NCBI GenBank assembly: GCA_946407735.1
Contig: CAMJPL010000008.1
Span: forward strand, 27,128-91,127
Reading direction: 5' to 3'
Source of the DNA: an uncultured Clostridia bacterium
Lineage (GTDB): Bacteria > Bacillota > Clostridia > Oscillospirales > CAG-272
DNA: 64,000 bases
A program made the position numbers and the translations under genes. Under the pieces are notes generated by a model that was not told the origin of the DNA, ran no database searches, and saw only the letters and a program-made list of their open reading frames with translations. Positions 33,386 through 42,668 of the stretch are shown here, in pieces. Numbering within the stretch: the first letter of the stretch is position 1; each line of letters starts with the position of its first letter.

Positions 33386-35464
33386 TCATCCGACGATGAT
33401 CTTCGCGCCGTATGGCGGAACTGTAAGCGGGATATCGCCGCTGTCGTACTCATCCGACCACACGTCGGTGAGAGGATCATATATCCTCGCCTTTCCCGGC
33501 AGATCTGCCGAGACAGAGACCGAAACATCGTCCGCCGACGTGTTCGTGAGCAGGATATACCTCTTTCCCATATGATCAGCCGTCATGTGTATGAGCTGCG
33601 GGGCGTCGGCGCAGACGGACAAAGCCGCCGTTTTCGCGATCTCAGAGCACAGATCTCCGGCGGTCACATCCTCCGACAGATCGTCGTCCGAGCGCTTGAA
33701 GAAGCCGCTTTCAAGTCTCAGCACCCTCACGCCGGCCTTTTTCAGCCTCCTTACGGCGTCGTCGAGACGACCGTATGCCATGCTCTCTGGTATGATCAGG
33801 ACTCTGAAGCTGCCGCCTGACGGCATGACGATCCTCCCGTCCTCGGCGCGGCATTTCTCAAGCGCCTCGATGTCGAGATATCCGAAGCCTATATGCCCCG
33901 ACAGCAGCGCCTCCTGTACGGCGCGTATGCTGTCCATGCAGACGGTGCCCTCGGTGTTGTCGGCAAGCTCGCCGTAAAGCTCGCGGCCGCGCGGGATATA
34001 TCCCGCCTGCGCCGTCTCGATCGGATAGTAGACCGCCGCCTCGGTGACGGTATCGCCCCGGCTCATCATGGCGTCAAGACGCCCGACGGCCAGATTGAAG
34101 CGCCTGTATGTACCTTCGTCCACCTGCTTTTCGGAGAAGTAGGAGTTGAAGGCGTTTATGCCGAGGGCGTACTGCGTGTACATCGTGCCGAGAAACTGCT
34201 CCGGCGTCACATTTCCTCCCTGAGCGTGTGCCGATATCTCGCTCATCACGCGCTTTCTGCCGTTGAAGCGGGCTATGCTCGATATCAGCTTCGGCGTGAA
34301 GGCGTCATATCTTATCTTCTCCGGCAGTCCGTGGAGCAGGTCTATGCCCGGAAGCTGCATATGACGGATGAGCGAGAAGAAATTCCCCTCGAACGGCGGA
34401 TGATAGCGTATATCGTCCTCGAGCAGCAGATGCCCGGAGAACGGCACGCCCTGCGAGGCGCAGTAGTCAGATATCTGTGAGAAGAACGACGTTTCGTACA
34501 GATTCGACAGCGTTTCGTAGAAATCCACCCTTATCTTCTTCGCTTCGTCGGTATCGCCGCAGAACAGGCGGATCATATTCGGCTCTATCGGATATCCGTG
34601 GCGCGCGTGAAATCTGTTTGATAGATCCCGGCTCCAGTTGACGCAGGGGAGGAACTCCATCGTCTCGTCGAACTCGTCGGCGACGGCCTGCGGGAAAAGC
34701 GCGAGATTCAGATACGCCCCCATATACGACGGCTCGTCGGTGAAGAAAGCCTCGATCTGCCCCGCTCCGGCCAGCTTCCCGCAGTACGGCTTGTAGGTGT
34801 TCTCTATGTACGCCGCGATGGCGTCGCGGTTGCCGACGTCGATATATCTCTGTGAGCGGAAGACGTTGTGTATGGCGTGCGTGCCCTCGTACATGTATTT
34901 GTCGAGGAACACCGCCGCCGTCACCGGGTGATCGGCGCCGCTGACATAGCTTACGCTCTCCTTCGATCCGCCGCAGGCGAAAAGCGGGTGTTTGACATCG
35001 TCGTCAGTGATGCCGCTGAGCGAGGGAGCGTCGTAGACATATACCGCTTTTATGCCGAGATGCCCCTTCGGGATGTCGAAGACGGCTGTCTCGCCCGGGT
35101 TTACGGTGTATGTTTTAAGCGCGACGGCCCGGCACTGCCATTCGGGGTGATCCTTCAGGGTATGCCCTCCGGCCGAGCCGCTGGGATAGCCGTCCTCGTC
35201 GTAGATCCATGTCCCCATGTCCGTTTCCCGAGCTTTTTTAAAGATATAGCGCAGGATCTCCCACTCCTCCGGGTCGTCGAGATATCCGCCGCGCGAGGAT
35301 CTTCTGGTGGAGACGTTCGTGACGATGCCGCCGAAGCCCTTGTTTTTCAGCGCGGCAAGCGTCTCGTCGACGACGCGCTTCTTTTCGTCTGTCGGCGCGT
35401 CGGGAGAGTACGGGAAGTTGTGGATCAGCTTATACGGAAGATGAGTGTGGTGAATCTCTGTCAT
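33386..35464 (-). CDS. GH106-like (alpha-L-rhamnosidase-type) glycosidase, short form
   Basis: This 693-residue protein resembles the longer enzyme at 47857-50901. Shared landmarks are WIYDEDGYPSGSAGG, a probable active-site FFTDEPSYMG at about 210, SGHLLLEDD and GINAFNSYFS. Such proteins are classed with GH106 alpha-L-rhamnosidases or as unassigned glycosyl hydrolases. It lacks the long C-terminal sugar-binding domain of its paralogue, ending instead in short beta segments. No signal peptide is seen. AGGAGG lies eight bases before the ATG at 35464, which rules out an upstream in-frame codon. A consensus promoter precedes it. Confidence 0.78.
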   Translation of the reverse strand: MTEIHHTHLPYKLIHNFPYSPDAPTDEKKRVVDETLAALKNKGFGGIVTNVSTRRSSRGGYLDDPEEWEILRYIFKKARETDMGTWIYDEDGYPSGSAGGHTLKDHPEWQCRAVALKTYTVNPGETAVFDIPKGHLGIKAVYVYDAPSLSGITDDDVKHPLFACGGSKESVSYVSGADHPVTAAVFLDKYMYEGTHAIHNVFRSQRYIDVGNRDAIAAYIENTYKPYCGKLAGAGQIEAFFTDEPSYMGAYLNLALFPQAVADEFDETMEFLPCVNWSRDLSNRFHARHGYPIEPNMIRLFCGDTDEAKKIRVDFYETLSNLYETSFFSQISDYCASQGVPFSGHLLLEDDIRYHPPFEGNFFSLIRHMQLPGIDLLHGLPEKIRYDAFTPKLISSIARFNGRKRVMSEISAHAQGGNVTPEQFLGTMYTQYALGINAFNSYFSEKQVDEGTYRRFNLAVGRLDAMMSRGDTVTEAAVYYPIETAQAGYIPRGRELYGELADNTEGTVCMDSIRAVQEALLSGHIGFGYLDIEALEKCRAEDGRIVMPSGGSFRVLIIPESMAYGRLDDAVRRLKKAGVRVLRLESGFFKRSDDDLSEDVTAGDLCSEIAKTAALSVCADAPQLIHMTADHMGKRYILLTNTSADDVSVSVSADLPGKARIYDPLTDVWSDEYDSGDIPLTVPPYGAKIIVG

Positions 35465-35506
35465 GGGATCGGCCTCCTGTGATGCTGACGGAGTTGTGGT
35501 AGAATA

Positions 35507-35535
35507 ATTATACATTTATTTTTCCATCTTGTCAA
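35507..35535 (-). promoter_or_regulatory. Consensus sigma-A promoter for the GH106-like gene
   Basis: TTGACA (35530-35535) and TATAAT (35507-35512) are both perfect and exactly 17 bases apart. This is the best promoter in the window. Confidence 0.92.
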
Positions 35536-35547
35536 GCATCATACGCA

Positions 35548-35576
35548 CAAAAAACGGACTGCCTTGAAGCAGTCCG
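35548..35576 (-). terminator. Terminator after the ECF sigma gene
   Basis: On the minus strand CGGACTGC pairs with GCAGTCCG across a six-base loop, followed by TTTTTT. Confidence 0.88.
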
Positions 35577-35588
35577 CAGCCGCAAATA

Positions 35589-36908
35589 TCATATCATGAT
35601 CCTATCGGTTATGCAGTCATACCAATGGACGTAAGTTTCCCCGTTGACAATAAGCCGCTCGTTGTCGGGAAGAAGCTCGGACCACTTCCCGCCGTACCTT
35701 TCGCTGTGCCAGCCGTCCGAATTGAACCGCCGCCACAGAACGGTCCTGCCGTCACGGCCGACGTACTGCTCGGATACGACGCCGCCTACATAGCTGCCGA
35801 TATCCATAAGGCATACGGTGTCAAAGCTTCTTCCGTTCATCACGACCTCATATCTGCCGACAAGATCGATGATATCTCTCCCGATTTCGGCTTTTATGAC
35901 GTTTCCTCTGCGCGATATGAGTTCCTTCGGCTTAAGATGCGTCTCAAAGCCGCGGTTGTCCTCTCCGATCCCCCAGTTGTCGAGAAATTCGTCTCCGTCA
36001 AGGAAGGTGCGGAATTTCATCACGCCGTCCTCCCTGTAAGCCGCGGCGAGGAATCGGCTGTGCGTGTCGGTCAGCTGCGCTGCGAAGCGCCACTCGTCGG
36101 CCGAAGCTCCGGAGGCGGCGACGGGTTCTTCCATGATCGCATCGTAATCTTTTGACACGAAGCCCTTCGCGATCATCTCCCTGCCGGGGATGCCGTGCAC
36201 CTCCGCCGGCTCCCCGGCTTCGATGGTATATGCCATGTCCATTTTGCGGGACGGCAGATCGTACATCGCCCAGCTCAGCTTTTCGCCCGGCTTCGGCACG
36301 GCAAACCACCCCATGAGCTCCTCGCATACCACCGGAAACGAATCGCCGGTATATCTGATGCTGTATTCCGGAAGGATCTCCGGAAGCCTGTTTCTCTTCA
36401 TAGTATTCTCCTTTTCCGGCCTTACATGTCCGACATAGGCTTTACGAAACTCGTCCCTTGCCGCCGACATGCGGCTTTTCACGGTGCCGACCGGGATCTT
36501 CATCCTCTCGGCTATCTCGCTCTGAGGCAGACGGAGCCAGTACGCCATATAAAGCAGCTGGCTCTTGTCGCGCGGGATGAGCGACATGGTCTCCTGAACG
36601 GCGGTATAAACGCCGTCTATCCCGCTAAGTCTTCCGCTCCGCTCGGCGATGTCGGGAGACGGCGCCTCGCGTTCATCCCTCTTCTGAGCCGAGCGCAGAT
36701 GATCGGAGCATTTCGATCTGGCGATGCTGATAAGCCATGCCCTGAAGGCCTCGACGTCCTTTATCTGATCCTTTTTCATCCATGCCGCCGCGTATGTCTC
36801 GGCAAGGATATCGTCGGCATCCGCATTTGAATAGACGCGAAAGCGCACATAGCGTTCTGCGGCTGAGCGGCATTTGCTGAGAAGCGACGAAAACTCATCA
36901 TCGGTCAC
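35589..36908 (-). CDS. ECF sigma factor with fused C-terminal domain
   Basis: Residues 1-165 are a sigma-70-family ECF factor: region 2 (ADADDILAETYAAAWM, RAWLISIARSKCSDHLR) and region 4 helix-turn-helix (LPQSEIAERMKIPVGTVKSRM). The remaining 270 residues form an unrecognised soluble domain with many aromatic residues (GGVVSEQYVGRDGRTVLWRRF in part, WYDCI at the end). The start chosen is GTG 36908, nine bases after AAAGGAG; an ATG three codons earlier touches that site. A second strong ribosome site and in-frame ATG (36401) sits at the domain border, so the C-terminal domain may also be made alone. No separate anti-sigma gene is adjacent. Confidence 0.82.
   Translation of the reverse strand: MTDDEFSSLLSKCRSAAERYVRFRVYSNADADDILAETYAAAWMKKDQIKDVEAFRAWLISIARSKCSDHLRSAQKRDEREAPSPDIAERSGRLSGIDGVYTAVQETMSLIPRDKSQLLYMAYWLRLPQSEIAERMKIPVGTVKSRMSAARDEFRKAYVGHVRPEKENTMKRNRLPEILPEYSIRYTGDSFPVVCEELMGWFAVPKPGEKLSWAMYDLPSRKMDMAYTIEAGEPAEVHGIPGREMIAKGFVSKDYDAIMEEPVAASGASADEWRFAAQLTDTHSRFLAAAYREDGVMKFRTFLDGDEFLDNWGIGEDNRGFETHLKPKELISRRGNVIKAEIGRDIIDLVGRYEVVMNGRSFDTVCLMDIGSYVGGVVSEQYVGRDGRTVLWRRFNSDGWHSERYGGKWSELLPDNERLIVNGETYVHWYDCITDRIMI
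36399..36415 (-). promoter_or_regulatory. Internal ribosome site and start at the sigma domain border
   Basis: Minus-strand AAAAGGAG (36408-36415) lies six bases before an in-frame ATG (36399-36401), residue 170 of the fused protein. It would give a separate 270-residue product. Confidence 0.6.
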
Positions 36909-37009
36909 GGCTGTCATCTCCTTTCTTTCGTATATGACCGGTCCGTATAATAGACGCATCGGACAAGGCAAAAGGTTCACTGCCAAAAAAATTTTCATCC
37001 GAGATAAAC

Positions 37010-37041
37010 ATCAAAGCGGACCGCATCCCGGTCCGCTTTGA
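37010..37041 (-). terminator. Hairpin after ddh
   Basis: TCAAAGCGGACCG pairs with CGGTCCGCTTTGA; the T-tract on the minus strand is short, so termination may be partial. Confidence 0.55.
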
Positions 37042-37064
37042 CATAAATTATGACATTCCCGCTC

Positions 37065-38036
37065 TCACAGCATATGCGCTCTCAGCTCGTCGTCCGAAAG
37101 CGGCGAGAGATATTTCGGCGCGATGTCGAAGACCGTTCTGCAGCCGGTCTCGCCTTCGGCATGAAGCCTTGCGGCGGCTCTTGCGTAGGCGGTAAGCACG
37201 CTGCCGGTGAACTCCGGGTTGGAGCCGAGAGTCAGATTGTACTCTATCAGCTGCTTCGTGTCCCCGGTGCGGCCGCTTCTCATGACGAAGCCGCCGTGAG
37301 GCAGGGTGTTGTGCTCGCGATCGAAGGTTTCCTCGTCGATGAAGCTGACCGTGGTGTCGTACTCGTCGAAATACTTCGGCATCGTCTTTATCGCCGTCTC
37401 GATGGCGGCCTTGTCGGCGCCTTCCTCGGCGACGACGTAGCAGACGCGGGTATGCTTCTGGCGGGTGGTGAGCTCAGGCTCGTCTCCGCGGCGGACAGAC
37501 TCGACGGCCTCCGGCACCGGTACGGTGTACTGGATGCCGCGCTTCACGCCCTTTATGCGGCGGATGGCGTCGGAATGGCCCTGGCTGACGCCCTTGCCCC
37601 AGAATGTGTATGTCTTGCCCTGCGGGAGCACCGACTCGGCGTAGACGCGGTTCAGCGAGAACAGTCCGGGATCCCAGCCGACAGAGATCATGGCGGTGGT
37701 GCCTGCCGCTTTCGCGGCGGCGTCGACGGCGGCGAAATGCTTCGGTATGTCGGCGTGAGTGTCAAAGCTGTCGATCACGCTGAACATCGAGGCGATCTCG
37801 GGAGTCTGCTTCGGCAGATCGGTGGCAGAGCCGCCGCAGAGGACCACGACGTCTATCTTTCCCTGCCAGTCCTTCATATCGGCCGTCGATGCGACCGGAA
37901 CGCCGGACGCGACCTTGAGAGCTGACGGGTCGCGCCTCGTGAAGACGCAGACGAGCTCCATATCGGGCGCGGCGCAGACCGCCTTCTCAACGCCCTTTCC
38001 GAGATTGCCGTAACCGGCTATCGCTATTCTGATCAT
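37065..38036 (-). CDS. ddh: meso-Diaminopimelate D-dehydrogenase
   Basis: This 323-residue NADPH enzyme makes meso-diaminopimelate from tetrahydrodipicolinate in one step, for lysine and peptidoglycan. It has the Rossmann start IRIAIAGYGNLGKGVEKAV, the substrate-loop sequences VDSFDTH-like VIDSFDTHADIP and SVGWDPGLFSLNR, GKGVSQGHSDAIRRI, and HGGFVMRSG. All are diagnostic of this family rather than DapB. The ATG at 38036 has GAGG upstream and starts the conserved sequence; the frame extends ten codons further into manA. It overlaps nothing and follows manA by ten bases. Confidence 0.94.
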   Translation of the reverse strand: MIRIAIAGYGNLGKGVEKAVCAAPDMELVCVFTRRDPSALKVASGVPVASTADMKDWQGKIDVVVLCGGSATDLPKQTPEIASMFSVIDSFDTHADIPKHFAAVDAAAKAAGTTAMISVGWDPGLFSLNRVYAESVLPQGKTYTFWGKGVSQGHSDAIRRIKGVKRGIQYTVPVPEAVESVRRGDEPELTTRQKHTRVCYVVAEEGADKAAIETAIKTMPKYFDEYDTTVSFIDEETFDREHNTLPHGGFVMRSGRTGDTKQLIEYNLTLGSNPEFTGSVLTAYARAAARLHAEGETGCRTVFDIAPKYLSPLSDDELRAHML

Positions 38037-38046
38037 TGTATATTCC

Positions 38047-38937
38047 TCACAGCCTGAAGCTTTCAAGTATCGTCATCTCACATTCCGGCTCGACTATGTA
38101 TTCGCCGGTCCCCGCCGGAACGTAGACGCTGTCTCCGCCCTTTACGCAGATATCCCCGATCCTTCCCTTGCCGCCGATCACCATAAGGTGGGAGAACCTC
38201 TCGTCGGCGCGAAGCGCGGTTTTCCCGTTCAGTATATGGCGCACCACGGTGAATTTGTCGCAGGAGGCGATGCATTCGCTCGTCTCCCTCAGCTCAGCCG
38301 GCAGATCGTAAGGCACAGAGAAGCGGAGAGCCTGAAGCTCGTCCTCATCGAACTTCTTCATGACCCTGAACGCCTGATCGGTATGCAGCTGACGCGGCTT
38401 GCCGTCGATGCCGGGACGGTCGTAGTCGTAGACGCGGTAGGTGATGTTCGAGTTTTCCTGTATCTCGGCGATCAGGATCCCGCCGCCGATGGCGTGAGTC
38501 AGCCCGGTCGGGATGAAATAGCACTCTCCCGGCTTCACCGGCTGCTTGTGAAGGCATCCCTCAAGATTTCCCTCGGCGAGGGCCTGCCTTAGCTCTGCCT
38601 CGGTATAATCCCTGTTCTGCCCGTAGATCAGCCACGCTCCCGGCTCGCAGTCGACGATATACCAGAATTCGGTTTTGGCGGGATGCACCTGGATCGACAG
38701 CTTGTCTCCGGCGTCGATGTACTTGATGAGAAGCGGGAAATCCTCTGTTTTCGCCGACGGGTCGGCTTCGGTGAGCGGGATCCCTTCGGCTGTCGTGTTC
38801 ACGCCGTCCTCGCGGACTGTCAGCTCCCACGCCTCCGCCTGATGAGGCAGACCCGAATCGAGGCCGAATTTATTTTTCAGCCATCCTCCGCCCCACACGG
38901 CTTCCTTGAAAACAGGGGCTATCTTTATCGGTCTCAT
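38047..38937 (-). CDS. manA: Mannose-6-phosphate isomerase, class I
   Basis: This 296-residue zinc cupin enzyme interconverts mannose-6-phosphate and fructose-6-phosphate. The metal site is seen in LSIQVHPAK (Gln, His) and PTGLTHAIGGGILIAEIQENS, and the Arg in YRVYDYDR is the usual catalytic residue. Length suits the short Firmicutes form. AAAAGGAG lies eleven bases before the ATG. It is the first gene of a pair with ddh, an unusual mix of mannose and wall metabolism, and is divergent from pcrA. Confidence 0.93.
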   Translation of the reverse strand: MRPIKIAPVFKEAVWGGGWLKNKFGLDSGLPHQAEAWELTVREDGVNTTAEGIPLTEADPSAKTEDFPLLIKYIDAGDKLSIQVHPAKTEFWYIVDCEPGAWLIYGQNRDYTEAELRQALAEGNLEGCLHKQPVKPGECYFIPTGLTHAIGGGILIAEIQENSNITYRVYDYDRPGIDGKPRQLHTDQAFRVMKKFDEDELQALRFSVPYDLPAELRETSECIASCDKFTVVRHILNGKTALRADERFSHLMVIGGKGRIGDICVKGGDSVYVPAGTGEYIVEPECEMTILESFRL

Positions 38938-39058
38938 ATTTAATGTCGCTCCTTTTCATTTCGTTTGAGTAAGTATTATTATACACTTCATGCGAAGCGA
39001 ATTAAAGCGGTGAGTTGTTAAAGTTGGTGCATTATAAGGGTGAATTTACATTAACTCA

Positions 39059-39087
39059 TTGAATTTCCTTACACGATATGGTATAAT
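39059..39087 (+). promoter_or_regulatory. pcrA promoter
   Basis: TTGAAT (39059-39064) and TATAAT (39082-39087) are 17 bases apart, about 55 bases before the pcrA start. Confidence 0.78.
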
Positions 39088-39141
39088 TAAACCGTCAGAA
39101 TTTTTAATATGGGATATAAGTGTCTTTCGGAGGATCGACCG

Positions 39142-41598
39142 ATGAATTCTATTACAGCTGAAAAGGCTCTGCAGGATCGCTTCGCCGCGGCTGTGCGCCG
39201 GCTGTTCGACGGGAAGGTGTATTCATCCCTGAACGACAGGCAGCGCGAGGCGGTTTACGCGGTCAACGGCCCGCTTCTCGTGCTTGCCGGAGCCGGAAGC
39301 GGCAAGACCACCGTGCTCGTGAGCCGCATCAGCCATATAATCAGATTCGGCGATCTTTACGCGAATCCGTCGGCCGCGGTAACCCGCCTATCCGAGGAGG
39401 ACGTCGCCGCCATCGAAGGCGCGGCTTCGTCCGATCTCAGCGCCGATGACGCGGCGAGCCTTCTCGAGACATACGCCGTCAGCCCCTGCCCGCCGTGGGC
39501 CGTGCTTGCCATCACCTTTACAAACAAGGCGGCAAATGAAATGAAAAACCGCCTCGAGAGCACGATAGGCGACGACGCGTCCGAGATATGGGCCGGCACC
39601 TTCCATTCCGTCGCCGTCCGCATACTCCGCCGCTTCGGCGAGAAGGTCGGCTACCGTCCGGGCTTTACCATATATGACACCGACGACAGCAAGCGCCTGT
39701 TGACTCTTGTCATGAAGGAACTCAACATAGACGAGAAGAACTTCCCGGTAAGATCGGTCATGACGACGATCAGCCGCGCGAAGGACAAGCTCCTGACGCC
39801 GGACGGCTTTGAGGCGGAGGCCGGAAAGGACTACAAGCTGTCGCAGATATCGAGGATATACCGCGAATATCAGCGCCGCATGAAGGAATCGAACGTGCTC
39901 GACTTCGACGATCTCATCATGCAGACGGTATTCCTGCTGAAGACCGACGAGGACGCGAGGGGCTATTACCAGCACCGCTTCAAGTATGTCTCGGTCGACG
40001 AGTATCAGGACACCAACCGCGCCCAGTTCGAGATGATCAGGCTTCTCTCCGACTTTCACAGGAACCTGATGGTCGTCGGCGACGACGATCAGTCGATCTA
40101 TAAATTCAGAGGCGCGACGATAGAGAACATCCTCAACTTCGACAAGGAGCTCGACAACGTCCGCGTCGTGAAGCTGGAGCAGAACTACCGCTCGACGCAG
40201 AACATACTCGACGCCGCGAACGCCGTCATAAAGAACAACACCACCCGCCGCGGTAAGGAGCTGTGGACCGGAAACGGAGCCGGCGAGCTGATCAGGGTAA
40301 AAAAGGTCGACACTCAGAGCGAGGAAGGCAAATACGTTGCGAACCGTGTGCTCGAGCTGAAATCGAAGGACAATCTGAGATACTCGGATTTCGCCGTCCT
40401 CTACCGTGTGAACGCGCAGTCAAACAGCATCGAACACGCCCTTTCGGCGTCAGGCGTGCCCTACCGTGTCCTCGGAGGCCTGAGATTCTATGAGCGCAAG
40501 GAGATAAAGGACATACTCGCCTATCTCTGCGTCATAAACAACACCTCCGATGATCTCCGCCTCCGCCGCATAGTGAACGAGCCGAAGCGCAAGATCGGCG
40601 ACGCCACGATGCAGGCCGTCGAGTCGATAGCAAGGGCCGAGGGCGTCTCGATGTTCGACGTTATGAAGCGCTCCGACAGATATACGGCGATATCGAAGAC
40701 GGCTCCGAAGCTCAAGGAGTTCGTACAGCTCATCGAGACCCTGCGCGAGCGCTCGAAGACCGAGGAGCTCCACCGCCTGATAGAGCTCGCGATCGACATG
40801 ACCGGATACAGGGAGATGCTCCTGAATTCAGGCGACGACGCCCTCGACCGCCTGCAGAACATCTCAGAGCTCGTATCCAACGCGGTAGAGTTCGAGAACA
40901 CCCATGACCTTAACGCCGCCCCCGCCGACGGCGAAAGCGCCTCCGACGACGGTGAGAAGGCCCCCTCTCACGACGGTGAGCTCCAGTCGTTCCTTGAGGA
41001 GATATCCCTCGTCACCGACATAGACAACTACGACGCCTCCGCCGACGCCGTGACGCTCATGACGATCCACAGTGCGAAGGGCCTCGAGTTCCCGGTGGTA
41101 TTCCTGCCGGGCATGGAGGAGGGCATCTTCCCCGGAAATCAGGCCTCGATGTACCCCGACGAGCTCGAGGAGGAGAGACGTCTCGCCTACGTCGCGATAA
41201 CGAGGGCGAAAAAACGCCTGTTCATGATCCACGCCCGCGAGCGCATGATCTACGGCCGCTCGCAGTACAATCAGGAATCGCGCTTCATTAAAGAGCTGCC
41301 CGAGGAATGCGTCGAGACCGATCAGGACCGCGCTCAGGCCCAGCCGCAGACGCGCGGACGCCGTCGTCCGACAATGAGCCGCGAGATGAAATCGACTCCC
41401 GATCTTCTGAAAAACACTCCCGAGCGAAAGGATTACGAGCGTTTCGATATCGGCGAGCGGGTAAAGCACGCCACCTTCGGTCTCGGGACGGTCCTCTCGG
41501 CGAAGGAGATGGGCAGGGATATGCTTTATGAGATTGCCTTCGACACGGTCGGCACGAAGAAGCTCATGGCGACCTTCGCCAGACTGACCAAGGCGTGA
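39142..41598 (+). CDS. pcrA: ATP-dependent DNA helicase PcrA/UvrD
   Basis: This 818-residue superfamily 1A 3'-5' helicase serves repair and replication restart. All motifs are present: I LAGAGSGKTTVL, Ia ITFTNKAANEM, II VDEYQDTNR, III VVGDDDQSIYKFRGA, IV LEQNYRST, V TIHSAKGLEFPVVF and VI AYVAITRAKKRL. A 35-residue acidic insertion follows motif I (about 85-120), and another Asp/Glu-rich insertion lies at about 595-625. The C-terminal domain GERVKHATFGLGTVL is the RNA-polymerase-binding tail seen in PcrA. GGAGG eight bases before the ATG at 39142 fixes the start. It has its own promoter. Confidence 0.95.
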   Translation: MNSITAEKALQDRFAAAVRRLFDGKVYSSLNDRQREAVYAVNGPLLVLAGAGSGKTTVLVSRISHIIRFGDLYANPSAAVTRLSEEDVAAIEGAASSDLSADDAASLLETYAVSPCPPWAVLAITFTNKAANEMKNRLESTIGDDASEIWAGTFHSVAVRILRRFGEKVGYRPGFTIYDTDDSKRLLTLVMKELNIDEKNFPVRSVMTTISRAKDKLLTPDGFEAEAGKDYKLSQISRIYREYQRRMKESNVLDFDDLIMQTVFLLKTDEDARGYYQHRFKYVSVDEYQDTNRAQFEMIRLLSDFHRNLMVVGDDDQSIYKFRGATIENILNFDKELDNVRVVKLEQNYRSTQNILDAANAVIKNNTTRRGKELWTGNGAGELIRVKKVDTQSEEGKYVANRVLELKSKDNLRYSDFAVLYRVNAQSNSIEHALSASGVPYRVLGGLRFYERKEIKDILAYLCVINNTSDDLRLRRIVNEPKRKIGDATMQAVESIARAEGVSMFDVMKRSDRYTAISKTAPKLKEFVQLIETLRERSKTEELHRLIELAIDMTGYREMLLNSGDDALDRLQNISELVSNAVEFENTHDLNAAPADGESASDDGEKAPSHDGELQSFLEEISLVTDIDNYDASADAVTLMTIHSAKGLEFPVVFLPGMEEGIFPGNQASMYPDELEEERRLAYVAITRAKKRLFMIHARERMIYGRSQYNQESRFIKELPEECVETDQDRAQAQPQTRGRRRPTMSREMKSTPDLLKNTPERKDYERFDIGERVKHATFGLGTVLSAKEMGRDMLYEIAFDTVGTKKLMATFARLTKA

Positions 41599-41605
41599 TG
41601 AAAAC

Positions 41606-41642
41606 AAGCATGACATCCGCCCCTTCGGATGTCATGCTTTTC
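41606..41642. terminator. Bidirectional terminator
   Basis: AAGCATGACATCC pairs with GGATGTCATGCTT, flanked by A- and T-runs, between the convergent pcrA and DMT genes. Confidence 0.85.
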
Positions 41643-41644
41643 AC

Positions 41645-42586
41645 TTATTCTTTCTTTGCCGGTCTGCCGGATGTCTTGAGCTGCGCGAGGATTATCGCCG
41701 CGAATATCAGCGCGCTGCCGATAAACTCCCTCGCCGTCATCCTCTCGCTGAGCACGATGGCGCCGGAGATGGCCGAAAACACCGACTCGAGACTCATTAT
41801 CATCGACGCTAGCGTCGGCTCGCATCGCTGCTGCCCGATTATCTGCAGAGTGTATGCCACGGCGCCGCTCAGAACTCCGGCATAGGCTATCGCCGGTAGA
41901 CCTTTGATCCAGCTGTCCCATGTGGGGGTCTCGAATATCAGCATCAGCACACCGGCTATGACGGCGGCGACGGCGAACTGAAGACAGGAAAGCATTATCC
42001 CGTTCACCCTGTCGGCGAATCTGTCGATGACGACGATATGCGTGGCGAAGGCGAGCGAGCAGGCTATCAGGAGCGCGTCAGACGGATCGAGCGAGAGGCT
42101 TTCCCCGCTCTTCACGCAGAGAAGGAACAGCCCTATGACGGCTATCGGCATGGCTATAAGGACGATAAGTCCGGTCTTCTTCCTGAACAGCAGGAAATTC
42201 AGCACCGGCACGATGATAATGTATATCGCCGTCAGAAACGCCGCCTTGCCCGCCGACGATCCGCCGATCCCGCTCTGCTGCAGGCACATCGCGCAGCTCA
42301 GCACCATGCCGCAGACAAGACCGCTCAAAAGCACGTCGCGCGGCTTTTTATCGCCGAACAGCGCCCTTTTCACGCTTTTTTCCCCGCCTTTCATATTCGA
42401 TGCGGCGGCTATCGGGAAAAGACAGACCACGCTGAAAACGCTGCGGGAAAAAACGTAGGTGAACGGTCCCACCGTACCGGCTCCGAATAACTGGGCGACG
42501 AACGTCGTCCCCCAGAAAAACGCGGCAAGGACGAGACAGATAACGCCTGCGGCGGCATACCGCCGGGCAGGTCTCACGGTTTGCAT
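41645..42586 (-). CDS. DMT-superfamily (EamA) transporter
   Basis: This 313-residue protein has about ten membrane helices in two EamA repeats, the first starting FFWGTTFVAQL and the second ending with LESVFSAISGAIVLSERMTA. Such drug/metabolite transporters export amino acids or similar small molecules; the substrate is unknown. GAGAGG lies eight bases before the ATG and a TTGATT-17-TATAAT promoter lies further upstream. It stands alone, convergent with pcrA. Confidence 0.88.
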   Translation of the reverse strand: MQTVRPARRYAAAGVICLVLAAFFWGTTFVAQLFGAGTVGPFTYVFSRSVFSVVCLFPIAAASNMKGGEKSVKRALFGDKKPRDVLLSGLVCGMVLSCAMCLQQSGIGGSSAGKAAFLTAIYIIIVPVLNFLLFRKKTGLIVLIAMPIAVIGLFLLCVKSGESLSLDPSDALLIACSLAFATHIVVIDRFADRVNGIMLSCLQFAVAAVIAGVLMLIFETPTWDSWIKGLPAIAYAGVLSGAVAYTLQIIGQQRCEPTLASMIMSLESVFSAISGAIVLSERMTAREFIGSALIFAAIILAQLKTSGRPAKKE

Positions 42587-42619
42587 CAGAAGGTACCTCT
42601 CAGAATAAACTGCCGTATA

Positions 42620-42648
42620 ATTATACAGCTTTTATATGGATAAATCAA
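42620..42648 (-). promoter_or_regulatory. Promoter for the DMT transporter
   Basis: Minus-strand TTGATT (42643-42648) and TATAAT (42620-42625) are 17 bases apart. The -10 box lies in the palindrome GTATAATTATAC. Confidence 0.65.
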
Positions 42649-42668
42649 TGCAGAAACGGTGAACTCAG

